Shown here piece after piece: positions 37,001 to 46,500 of a stretch of 64,000 bases of DNA. Both the position numbers and the translations under genes were made by a program. Each line of letters opens with the position of its first letter. The stretch's first letter is position 1. Origin of the DNA: Ottelia alismoides (taxonomy: Eukaryota > Streptophyta > Magnoliopsida > Alismatales > Hydrocharitaceae); NCBI GenBank assembly GCA_037367405.1, contig JAZKJV010011400.1:3594501-3658500 (forward strand), written 5' to 3'. Below the pieces are notes generated by a model. The model had not been told where the DNA came from, ran no database searches, and was given only the letters and a program-made list of their open reading frames with translations.

Positions 37001-40000
37001 CTCTGGTCGCTCAACTTCCCCGATGATACGCCTTCCAGCCAATCGCAAGCCGCCTTGGCTCGTGGTCAACGTGGGCAACCCGCCTCGCGTTACCCCAAAC
37101 GACTGCAGCGTATCCAAGGCCTCTACGAGCTCTACTACTTGATCGATCCGCGCTACAGTAGTTCGAATCGTGGCTTGCCTTCCGCCATGGATTTTGGACA
37201 TGCCAAAGCGTATGCCCGCTATATCCAACTGAAGTTTATGAGCGAAGAGAAGCCCGAAGAACTGGCTACTCTGCTGGAAACTTCCAAAGAGCAGGCGCTC
37301 AAGCCTGAGGCGACCGTCGACCAGGTTTGGGATTGGTTTGCTAGTCGCAGCATGACTGAAAACATCCTTCAGCAGGGTCAGCGCGATTATCGCGATCCAA
37401 GCACTTGGGAAGATGTGTGGCGATTGGCCGAAGTGGATGAAGAGTCGGGTGGTTACCAGCTAACTAACCTGATCAGCAGCCGTATGAACATGCAGAGTCG
37501 CGGTGGACCAGCTCCAGAACCGATGACCGACCAACAGCTCCAGCGTCTCAAGCATTTATTCATGGGAGACGATAACCGCAGCCCGCTGAGTGCAAGTTCG
37601 GCCCGCTACTCACTGCCAGTCCTGCTCGTCTCAGAACTAAAACTCGCGGGTAAACAAGATCAAACTCAAGCCCTCATGGATCAGATGTGGCCCAAAGAGC
37701 CTACGCCTCAGCACATCGCCAGCAGTCTGCCCTTCCTGGCAACCTACGGTACCGATGATCAACTGTGGGCGGTAATGGAAATGGCCATGGATCCCAAGAA
37801 CAAGCAGGTGATCCAACAGAATTCGGTTGCCATCGCGTATCAGTTGGTCAATCAATTCATCGTCCCTGAACGCGTTTCCAAACTCCTTTCGCCAGGAGCC
37901 GCGGATCCTGTCTATCGCGAGCGCTGCTTTAAGCTGCTGGATTACCATATCAAAGCAGCTTCTGAGAGTCGTTCGACGCGTACTCAATTGCGATTGAGCA
38001 GTATGGGTATGGAGCGTCGAACTTACAACATTGTCAATGGATATGGACAAGAGGTGCTGATCTCTTTTCCACCGACGGGGCTTGGCCCGGAAGATTCGAT
38101 CCTGGTGATCTATCGCCGTGCCAATGACGAGTTGAAGAGCCATCTCGCTCCTTGGCTTGAGCAATTGGTGCAATCGGTCGATGGCATGGAACCACGTTTA
38201 CGCATCCAGCGTCTGTTGGTCGCCGCGATCTTTCACCAGTGGAATGATCGCACGAACGAATCGATCAAGATTCTCCAGCAAGCGATCGACGTAGCCGCGA
38301 AAGAGGTTACCTATGAAGAGACGCCGTTACGTTTACTGCTGGCCGATCTGCTGCTGCGACAGAGCCGTCAGGCAGATGCCTTGCAAGCCATCGAAGGTAT
38401 AACCGTCTATGACCAAGGTGCCATGACGGTTCGCGAGTTTGCGGCCGCGCGACTGGCGGTGGCCTTGGGTGATCAAGAGCGAGCCAAGAAAGCCGCGCGG
38501 CGCTTATTTGGTGTACGACTGGACACAGACGCGCAGATTGCTCTGGCCAAGTTAATGCACAGTTTGCAGATGCCCGAACTGGCTGACGACCTGGTGCGCC
38601 GCATGCGTGGCAGAACGGGTGCTTCGACCGCGCAGCTGCAAACGCTGATGGCCTACTTCCAGAGTCAGCAGTCCAAGGATCAAGCAGCAGAAGTGGCTAT
38701 CGAACTCTTGCAACGCACCGCACCTATGGCCAAGAGAAACGGTCGAAGCACCAGCGCTGAGCAAGCCGGTCGCGCCAGCGCCCTGCAAGTGCTAGCCTCT
38801 GCGGGGCGCTTGAACGACTTAATCGCCAATACGGAAAAACGTTTGGAGCGCGCCCCCAAAAGTCAACGCATCAAGACCGAACTGATGGAAATGTATGTGG
38901 CGGCCGGGCAAAACGACAAGGTGCAAGCGATCCTGGACAAAGACGATAACGGCTCGACTCCTGGTATCGAAAGTACCACCGCCCTGGAAGCCATGGTCAA
39001 ACAACTCAACAGTGCCGGTAAGACTAAAGAATTGTGCGATGTCTATCTCAAACTTCTCAAACGCAAACCGCAATTGTTTCGAAATGAATACTTTGAGATC
39101 GTGCAGCCCTTCCGCCAGGCCAATCGGCTCGAGGATTTGGTCGATCTGGTTCTGGAAGTGGGTGTCAAGCGGTTCGAAAGCTACCACCTGGGTGAGCTCT
39201 GTAGCGAGCTGAACCGAGCTGATAAGGCCAGTACCACCGCGCGCCGATTGCTGCTGGCCATCATCGATCAAGGGGATGTACGCAGCAACGGTAATCTTAA
39301 CAGCGTGATTCACAATGCCGGAGAACTGCTGAAAGATCGAGAAGTATTCGAAAAACTAACCGCGATGTATGTCGACGCTGCGAGGGTTTCTAGCGGAAAC
39401 TGGCAGGAGCTGTTTACCCAGAATAGCACTTCGGGCGAGGCCCGTGCCACCAATGGCTTGACGTTGATTACGCATCAGGCAGCCGAGGTACCAGAGCTGT
39501 TGGACCATTTGGAAGACAAGGTCAGGCAACAACTAGGCAAACATCCGAAATGGTACGAGGGCCAGGCCTGGTTGGGAATGATCCTGGTGGAACGCAAACA
39601 ATACGCCGAAGCGATCGCTCTGCTCGAGCCGCTGATTGATCTTAATCACCTGCCAGTTATCTCATACGACGCGTGCTGGTTGATTGGCAGCTACATCGAT
39701 ACCCATGAAGCCATGCGACCTCTGGCCGCCAAGATGTACGATTTTGCTCTGGGAAGTCCGCACCAAGATGGAGATAACGATTTTCAGTTCAGCCTGCCTG
39801 CGCGGGCCTGTAGACTGGCTGCGGAGATGGACCAGAAACCCAGGGGCCGAGAAATTCTGCGAGCCGAACTGGCACGTAGCCAGACGAAAACCAACAGGCC
39901 TACCTATAACGCTGACTACGAAGCCTATCGACGCTTGCAGAGTACCTTCGCCATGGTCGCTCTGATGCGAGACGTGGAGGCCTATGCCGATGCCTTGAAA

Positions 40001-43000
40001 GTGGCCCGAGCCCTGGATCGCGCCGATTTTGAAAAGAGTCGCAGCTTTGGTGGCGGCGTTTCGGAAGAAGATTTTGACCAGCGCATCGACGAGATTCTGG
40101 TCGAGGTACGCAAACAAGGTGGCCTGACGGCGATCACGGCCATGATCGATCCACAACCCAAAACAGCTTGGGCCATCGATTTGGGCATCTCGCTCACCGA
40201 ACAGCCTTTCACACGCGGCGGGCTGGATTCGATTTGGTTGGATCTGTTGGCCGACCTGCAAGCCAAGGCCGACCAAGCCAAGGCCGACCAAGCCAAGGCC
40301 GACCAAGCCAAGGCCGACCAAGCCAAGGCCGACCAAGCCGCTGAGGTCGAGCAACTCGTGGCTCAGTTGACACAACTGCGCGCCGATCGTCCGGATGACT
40401 TAAGTGTGCAGGTCGCTCTGGCAATTGCGACCAGTCGCCCAGATTCATTCGATGCGCTGACGCAGCTAATCCAGAATCCACCGGATTTAAACAATCAGCC
40501 GGATGCTACCCAATCGCCCGCTTCGCTCAAAGCACATGCCGAAATGCTTGGATGCGCACTGCTGTGCTGGGAACAATTGGTCCATCATCAACAGCCCACC
40601 AGCGATTGCCAGCCTGTGCTGGACTGGATCGAGAAACATACATCTAACTGGCCCGAACCAGTCCGCATCTGTTTGGTGGCTTCATTAGGTAAACAGCTGT
40701 TTGAACGCCAAGATACCGCCGGCGCGGCCAGGGTGCTCTCGCTACCGTTGCAATGGACTGACTGCACTCCTATGCAGTTGCTCGATTTAGCCAGCGCAGC
40801 AGTCAACCAAAACATGGCTGAACTGGCTGGTGAGAGTGCCATAAAGTCGGCCAGCCTTGAGAATGCCGCCAGCGCCAAAGGTGAGGTACAGCCTACCAAT
40901 TCGCTGGGGCAACTGCTCGGTGCCAATCAAGCTACACCCAGATCGGTCAATAATCCCTTTGATGATCAAGCAGATGCTGGCGAAAGCAAACTTGTCCGAG
41001 CCTTGCTGCAACTGGATTCAGCCTGGGCTGCCAAGGAGTGGGACGCGACACAACCGATCGCCTGGATGAGCGCTTGGACGATACCACCGGGCAAACAACC
41101 CAACCCCATGGCCATCGAGGCGGGGCCAAACAATGAAAATAAACTGGCAGTAGAGAGTGTGTTCGATCGCCTGGCAACGCGAGCCGCTCAGGCTAACCAA
41201 ACGGAGGCAGTATCTGCCAGGCTGGCAGCGCCAGCCACCAGTGGTCAGTCGCTCGTTTCATCGCCGCTACAGCAATTGCTGGCTGCGCATTTGTGGCTGC
41301 GCGCCAAACAAGCCGAGAAAGCGGCTGCTAAGCTGAACGCGATTGATCCAATCAGCTTGCCAGGCTTGCCCAGTGCACAGTGCCTGCAAACATTGGTTCT
41401 GGCGCTGGAGGAAGATGCCACTTGTCTGACTGCAAGCAAGTTGGCCTTGGACCTGATCGGACGCAACAAACCGACTCAGCAATATCAAGAAGTCGAACCC
41501 TACCTCAGCCTGGCGTTGAAGCTCTCGCAAGTTGCTATCGAGCGCGGCTTGGATAAACAGTTGCGCGATACAGCCATCAACGCGTACATCGAATACTCCA
41601 TCCACGATAATCAACGTTACGGCGGTTCTTATGGTACTCAGCGCTTAATCGGTCAGAACGAAGAGATCGCTCGAGCCCTGCTGATGCGAGGCGAAATCGC
41701 CGAAGCTCTCAAGTATCTGGCCAAACGTCAGCCCGCCTACAACTTGGGCTACGACCAGAGCAACGATTGGGTCGGCAGTTGGGCACTGGAAAGCATTCAA
41801 GGAAATTCTGACCGGGCTGCAGTCTATAAAATACTGGCTGACTGGACCTTTGAAGGTGACGGCGCCTTGCAGACTATCTTTGCCCTGTCACGCCGCGCAC
41901 CACTGCCGGCTTGGATACCGGAGAGCGTTGGGGGCAAGTATCCGACTTTTGCTCCTGCGAGCGATCCATCGATGCCTTGGGTTTCCAATTTTCTTTCACT
42001 CGCTCACTTGTCTCGCGAGCTCAAGAACTCGGACGATCTCAAGCAACGCTTCGAAGCGGCTCGTCAACAAAAGCGGGCTGGTGCCGACACGGGCTTGGCG
42101 ATCCTGCTGGCCGTGCTCCAGCAGCCGATTCCACCCGAGATCTTGGAGACTGCTACCCAGCGTGTCAGTCAGTTGCCGGTCAACGAAGTAGGAACCGAAG
42201 GTTCGACACCACTCTCCGCCGCCGAATTGCAATTGGCAATTCTGTTGGCCAGCGATGAACAGCATCGCACGTGGAGTCAACAGATCATTGATCGCATTGC
42301 TAAGGTTTCTCTGAAGCCTTATCTGTTACCTTGGCTGGCCCGCTGGCAGTACCAACGCGGTGGACTCGAGTTCGCAGCCATGAAACCAGCCAATTCACTG
42401 GAGTACTGGGTATCGAACACACTCGGCTCGGCCCACGATTTCTATGAGGGCGATACACCTGGTTTGTGGTTGACAGATGGTCAGGGTAGCCTGGCACACA
42501 TATGTGGTTTCGCGGCCGACCATATGTGGCTGCGTTATCCGCTTACTGGTAACTTTGAGCTGCAATTCGATACGCCACTGAGACCTGCGGGCACGATGGC
42601 TACTTCCATCGGCGGAGTCGAGATATCAATTTCCAACTATGGCCCCCAAGGCACCTACCTCGACATTAGTGGTCTCGATTATCGCGGTATGGTGCGTACA
42701 CAGCTCTTGGACCTCAAGACAGGTTCGCCTGTGCACCAGTCGATCTCAGGTGATGAGAAAACGCTAACTGTCAAAGTGAATGACCGGGTCGTATATACGG
42801 AACCGCGTAGCAGCGCACCGCTCTGGTTGAGTCTGATGGCCAACGGCACACTACAGAATTCTGCCAGCCATATCAAACTGAACGGTCAGCCAACGATTCC
42901 CAAACAGGTCGACCTGCTCGGCTCAGGTCGGCTGCGTGAGTGGACCGGGGTTTACTACAACCAATCCCTGCCCGGTATTGGTCTGACCGACATGAAGAGT

Positions 43001-43573
43001 ACCAGCGACGAAAACTACTACCACGACGCCGGTATCGAGCCTGGCAAAATCGAACAGCTCAGCTGGACGATGCAAGGCGATGAACTTATTAGTGGCGGGG
43101 CTGGTATGTCGGGACCGGGCAACCAGTCTGTTGTACAGTTCAGTCGTCCACTGAGCCCAGGGGACAAGTTGCAGTACGAGTTCTTTTACGAGCCTGGCAA
43201 ACATGAAGTGCATCCGGCTATGGGCCGGACCGCCTTTATCCTCAAACCGGAAGGTGTTCATTGGCACTGGATGACAGAGCCCAATACTTCGTGGGGCACG
43301 CCTGCGGATTACGAAGTCAAAGCCGAAGGCACGTTGCCTGTTGATCTGAAAGCTGGCCAGTGGAACAAAGTAGTCATAGAAACCAGCGGTGATCGCCTGA
43401 GGTTGCTCGTCAATGATCAACTTGCTCTCGATCAGGCTTGGGATTACACCACGCCGGCGGCTAACTTTGGCCTCTTCCATTACCGAGGCAAAAGCTTAGT
43501 GCGCGTTCGGCAGGTGCAACTGAGCGGCGAGTGGCCCGACCAGTTTCCTCCCTCGCTGTTTAGTGCCCCATGA
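34019..43573 (+). CDS. Giant secreted TPR protein with C-terminal beta-sandwich modules (DUF1583-like), paralogue 1
   Basis: 3184 residues from ATG 34019, chosen for GGGAGAG 5 nt upstream; the frame opens 26 codons earlier. A long N-region precedes a hydrophobic signal (AYVIIILLMFLITPGSSAYA), so the protein is exported. From about residue 60 to 2750 it is nearly all helical pairs of TPR type (for example AIALYRQAIKLAPDEPQHKE, and LKLAPTD-like turns). A tandem AKADQ segment lies at about 2081-2107. The last 370 residues change to strand-rich modules (TGNFELQFDTPL, PLWLSLMANG, GQWNKVVIETSGDRLRLLVN, NFGLFHYRG) resembling LamG-like folds and, as I recall, the planctomycete DUF1583 family. Its TGA overlaps the next gene as ATGA. 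A scaffold or binding role is inferred; no catalytic motif is seen. Confidence 0.88.
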   Translation: MNGPVLIVHKLTMRQGTALKRIMHNRITHQRSLIGKVFFDLPAYVIIILLMFLITPGSSAYAWQAASESNELSVEEAKEKAAVDKFLELLVKRPATGTALDRVFGYHVERASITALIDQLTAKANGTQGDESGRLWFLIGLLQLQRGEDAQAVAALAKAQEILKENAMVAFHHGQALILVGDTDRAAAALEISISRKPPRADYLNVARELGRLYQRAGRVEDALRIWNTLEKDFPGDDSVRQRIASTLAEEGDLKGALARYESLAKSAKVENDRISYALEAANLRSQLGQKPQAIDELDTILAKLRPGSYLYDEARRRVERIFLSSGDFVGLTEYYQRWLTTHPDDLTVLLRLARTLSLQGRSAEAIERFEQAIERAPSDPAPRLSLIDALLAEGRYADAARQFEPLIADGQNNPDYLVKYGQVIMSDAAVPEAQRQQAAADIWKRLITARPQDAAVHSQVADLLRGAKLHEEAIALYRQAIKLAPDEPQHKEYLGEYLHQLNRPDEALDVWRSLAEGALRTRDNLVRLAEVLHQFQQPAEALTTMREACSLKPQVAHRLRYSEWLVDAKEYQQANEQLTLAGQEAESVEDRARVFSAAVKTYQAAGELTQRIEQATAAAQAAPGDADKWRQLAVLHEAAQAPSEALQAIEQAIAADPNSIDTLDAAARMAQNAGRLPESLEYRKRLVDIDRRFRTAHLQRLATLYASSGQNDLAISTGKEMLMGAGGAIEAFKFYADLCGQVGLRDERLDTLRRCVRLNPRSGEAQRWLADQLSSDFKTDQAIELFWKILDVTEEIDKKREVVGKLTELYLRSNRLDQLINRLEFRGREANDRRTTADLVSSAYQQAGDLGLARETLETLLRESGRDTVLLERMVTLCEQAGEVNRAIELQRELIRVAPSKQSQTRLASLLIDIGAVEEAQSLWLSTVDARADALQLGRQVDRLFSTGEQRAAVDLANKVLELNPQDWEMLLRRMVLFAESGSWKEAVADADRLWSLNFPDDTPSSQSQAALARGQRGQPASRYPKRLQRIQGLYELYYLIDPRYSSSNRGLPSAMDFGHAKAYARYIQLKFMSEEKPEELATLLETSKEQALKPEATVDQVWDWFASRSMTENILQQGQRDYRDPSTWEDVWRLAEVDEESGGYQLTNLISSRMNMQSRGGPAPEPMTDQQLQRLKHLFMGDDNRSPLSASSARYSLPVLLVSELKLAGKQDQTQALMDQMWPKEPTPQHIASSLPFLATYGTDDQLWAVMEMAMDPKNKQVIQQNSVAIAYQLVNQFIVPERVSKLLSPGAADPVYRERCFKLLDYHIKAASESRSTRTQLRLSSMGMERRTYNIVNGYGQEVLISFPPTGLGPEDSILVIYRRANDELKSHLAPWLEQLVQSVDGMEPRLRIQRLLVAAIFHQWNDRTNESIKILQQAIDVAAKEVTYEETPLRLLLADLLLRQSRQADALQAIEGITVYDQGAMTVREFAAARLAVALGDQERAKKAARRLFGVRLDTDAQIALAKLMHSLQMPELADDLVRRMRGRTGASTAQLQTLMAYFQSQQSKDQAAEVAIELLQRTAPMAKRNGRSTSAEQAGRASALQVLASAGRLNDLIANTEKRLERAPKSQRIKTELMEMYVAAGQNDKVQAILDKDDNGSTPGIESTTALEAMVKQLNSAGKTKELCDVYLKLLKRKPQLFRNEYFEIVQPFRQANRLEDLVDLVLEVGVKRFESYHLGELCSELNRADKASTTARRLLLAIIDQGDVRSNGNLNSVIHNAGELLKDREVFEKLTAMYVDAARVSSGNWQELFTQNSTSGEARATNGLTLITHQAAEVPELLDHLEDKVRQQLGKHPKWYEGQAWLGMILVERKQYAEAIALLEPLIDLNHLPVISYDACWLIGSYIDTHEAMRPLAAKMYDFALGSPHQDGDNDFQFSLPARACRLAAEMDQKPRGREILRAELARSQTKTNRPTYNADYEAYRRLQSTFAMVALMRDVEAYADALKVARALDRADFEKSRSFGGGVSEEDFDQRIDEILVEVRKQGGLTAITAMIDPQPKTAWAIDLGISLTEQPFTRGGLDSIWLDLLADLQAKADQAKADQAKADQAKADQAKADQAAEVEQLVAQLTQLRADRPDDLSVQVALAIATSRPDSFDALTQLIQNPPDLNNQPDATQSPASLKAHAEMLGCALLCWEQLVHHQQPTSDCQPVLDWIEKHTSNWPEPVRICLVASLGKQLFERQDTAGAARVLSLPLQWTDCTPMQLLDLASAAVNQNMAELAGESAIKSASLENAASAKGEVQPTNSLGQLLGANQATPRSVNNPFDDQADAGESKLVRALLQLDSAWAAKEWDATQPIAWMSAWTIPPGKQPNPMAIEAGPNNENKLAVESVFDRLATRAAQANQTEAVSARLAAPATSGQSLVSSPLQQLLAAHLWLRAKQAEKAAAKLNAIDPISLPGLPSAQCLQTLVLALEEDATCLTASKLALDLIGRNKPTQQYQEVEPYLSLALKLSQVAIERGLDKQLRDTAINAYIEYSIHDNQRYGGSYGTQRLIGQNEEIARALLMRGEIAEALKYLAKRQPAYNLGYDQSNDWVGSWALESIQGNSDRAAVYKILADWTFEGDGALQTIFALSRRAPLPAWIPESVGGKYPTFAPASDPSMPWVSNFLSLAHLSRELKNSDDLKQRFEAARQQKRAGADTGLAILLAVLQQPIPPEILETATQRVSQLPVNEVGTEGSTPLSAAELQLAILLASDEQHRTWSQQIIDRIAKVSLKPYLLPWLARWQYQRGGLEFAAMKPANSLEYWVSNTLGSAHDFYEGDTPGLWLTDGQGSLAHICGFAADHMWLRYPLTGNFELQFDTPLRPAGTMATSIGGVEISISNYGPQGTYLDISGLDYRGMVRTQLLDLKTGSPVHQSISGDEKTLTVKVNDRVVYTEPRSSAPLWLSLMANGTLQNSASHIKLNGQPTIPKQVDLLGSGRLREWTGVYYNQSLPGIGLTDMKSTSDENYYHDAGIEPGKIEQLSWTMQGDELISGGAGMSGPGNQSVVQFSRPLSPGDKLQYEFFYEPGKHEVHPAMGRTAFILKPEGVHWHWMTEPNTSWGTPADYEVKAEGTLPVDLKAGQWNKVVIETSGDRLRLLVNDQLALDQAWDYTTPAANFGLFHYRGKSLVRVRQVQLSGEWPDQFPPSLFSAP
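40259..40339 (+). repeat. 15-bp tandem repeat, 5.4 copies, in coding frame
   Basis: CAAGCCAAGGCCGAC repeats five times without a mismatch and then breaks off. It encodes AKADQ units in a predicted helix of TPR paralogue 1. It is absent from paralogue 2. The exact identity of the units points to recent slippage; 15 bp keeps the frame. Confidence 0.95.
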
Positions 43574-46500
43574 GAAGCTTGACTCATCAGGCTCTGCTCT
43601 TCGTCGGTCTGAACTTAGCCCTCGCACCGCTCTTGGCCCAGTCGACCATTCAGTCGGCTGCCCAGCCTGCTCTCCAAGCAGACGAGCCAGCTGATGACCA
43701 GGTGGAAAAGGTCGCGGCTGAGAAGTTTCTGGCCTTGCTATTGAAACGTCCATCGACGGGTACTGCCCTGGACAGGGTCCTCAGTTATCACATCCAACAG
43801 GGCTCGATCGATCGCCTGATCCAAGAGTTAACAGATCAAGCGACACAGGCTGGTGATCAGCAGGCAGGGCATACCTGGTTTGTGGTTGGCTTGCTGCAAC
43901 TACAACGCAGTGAAGATGCCCAAGCTGTCCTCTCGTTATCCAAGGCGAGCGAACTGCTGCCGAGCAATGCGCTGTGTGCGTTTCATTACGGCCAGGCATT
44001 GCTGTTGGTGGGCGATACCGAGCGAGCTGTGACCGCCTTTCGGTCCGCCATCGATCGTCGGCCGGCCAAGAGCGACTATCTCAATATCGCCCGCGAATTA
44101 GGGAAACTATATCAACGGATGGGACGTGCTGAGGATGCACTACAGATTTGGAATCAGCTCGAAACGGCGTTCCCAAACGATGAAGCTGTGCGGCAGCGCA
44201 TTGCATCGGCGCTTGTGGAAGAAGGTGATCTGGCCGGCGGCTTGAAACGTTATGAAGAACTCGCACGGACTGCCAAGTCGGAGAGTGATCGTTTGAACGC
44301 AGCGCTGGAGGTCTCAAACCTTCACGGCCAGCTAGGTCACAAGTCGCAGGCGCTTGAGCAACTTCAGCAAGTACTCAACCAGCTCAGGCCGGGTAGCTAT
44401 TTATACGAAGAGACCTGGCGTCGCATCGAACGCCACTATTTGTCTTCGGGTGATTATCCCGGCCTGACGGACTATTATCGTGCCTGGCTGACTAAACAGC
44501 CTCATGACCTGCCTGCGCAGATGCGACTAGCCCGAGTCTTGTCTCTGCAAGGACAAAGTGATCAGGCGATCGAGCAATTACTCGCAGCGCTCAAGCTAGC
44601 GCCTACGGATGTCGCACTGCGACAGGTGCTGATCGATGCCTATGTGGCGGCCAGACGTTTTCGCGAAGCTGCGGCGCAGTACGAAGTGTTGCTGGCTGGC
44701 GATAACCAGCATCCAGATTACCTGGTCAAGTATGGTCGAATCCTCTTAAGTGATTCCCAACTTCCTGAGGCCGAGCGTCAACAAGCAGCAGCGGCTGTTT
44801 GGAAGCGTCTCTTGACCCTGCGCCCAGGTCAGGCAGAGACCAATTCGCAAGTGGCCGATCTGCTGCGCGAAGCTCGGCTAACTGACGAGGCGATTCATTA
44901 CTATCGCCAGGCAATTGACCTCTCCCCTGAAGAGCCCAAGTACAGAGAGTATTTGGGTGAATACTTGCATCAACTGAAACGGACAGACGAAGCGCTCACT
45001 GTCTGGCGGTCGCTGGCTGTGGGGGAACTGAGGACGCTCGATAATCTGGTTTACCTCGCAGAGATCTTGTATCAATTCGATCAACAGGCAGAAGCCCTGA
45101 AGGTGATGCAAGAAGCATGCGAACACCAACCACGAATTTCTCATCGTTTGCGCTACATACAGTGGCTTCAGCAGTCGCAGCAATATGCTCTTGCAGAGCA
45201 ACAAATACAACTAGCCAGAGCGGAGGCGGACAATGCAGAGGACCAGGCCAAGGTTCTGGCGGCGGCGGTCGAAACTTATAAGCTTGCCCGTCAGTTACCT
45301 GAGAAGATCACTCAATTGCGAACTGCGGTCGAAGCCTCGCCTGGAGACATCAATCTTTGGCGCGAGTTGGCCATGTTGTACGACGCAGCCAACCAGCCCT
45401 ATGAAGCCTGGCGCAGCATAGAGCGATGTGTGGCTATCAACTCTCAGTCGGTTGAGATTCTCGATCTGGCTGCCAGGTTATCCCAAAAAGCCGGTCAACT
45501 TGCGGGAGCCATCGATATTCGCCAACGATTGGTCGCAGCAGATCCCCGCTTTCGTTCAGCGCATTTGCAGAGCCTGGCCGAACTGTATGCCACCACTGGT
45601 CAAAACGCTGTGGCACTTCAGACCAGTCAGGAGATGTTGGTCAGTTCAGGTGGGTCGTTGGAAGGCTTTCGCGCTCATATCGATTTGTGCGAGCGACTGG
45701 GCGAGCGGCAAAAGAAAGCAGATGCGTTGCGTCACTGCTGGCAACGTCATCCGCGCAACGAGTTAGCACTCACCTGGTTGGCCAGCCATCTGGCTGACGA
45801 ATTCAAAACTGAACAGGCGATCGAACTGTTTTGGAAGCTCCTCGAAACAACTGGCACTGATGCCGGGCGGCGCCAGGCTGTCGAACGTTTGACCGATTTG
45901 TATCTGCGCAGCAATCGGCTCGATCAATTGATCAGCCGTCTGGAGATTCGCGGCCGCGAGCAAAATGATCGTCTCGTCACTGCGGAGCTTATCTCAGCCG
46001 CCTATCGAGCGGCTGGTGACTTGGGACTGGCACGGCAAACGCTTGAACTGGCGATGCAAGATTCTGAACCCAGTCTCGAGCTGATACAACAGTTCATCAG
46101 CCTTTGTCAGCAAAGTGGCGACCTTGACCGCGCTATTGAAATGCAGCGCGAGTTCTTGCGGCAAGTCCCCGATAGTGACTCATGGCAGATGTTGGCTTCG
46201 CTGCTAACGCAAGCCGGGCAAATCGATGAAGCTGAAGAAATCTGGTTGGCGAACCTGAATATCCGTGGAAGTTCTGCTGAATTGTTACGCCAGATGGAGC
46301 AACTCGGCAAGCTTGGAGAAACAGAAAGAGCCAATGCTTTAGCGGCGGCCTGGCTCGAGCGACAACCACAGGCCTGGGAAGTCCGCACATGTCGCATGCT
46401 GCTGAATGCTGCAGACGAAGACTGGGAAGCAGCCGCTGATGATGCTCACGCCCTGTTGTCGCTAAATCTTCCCTCAAGTACGCCTACGAGCGATCCACGC

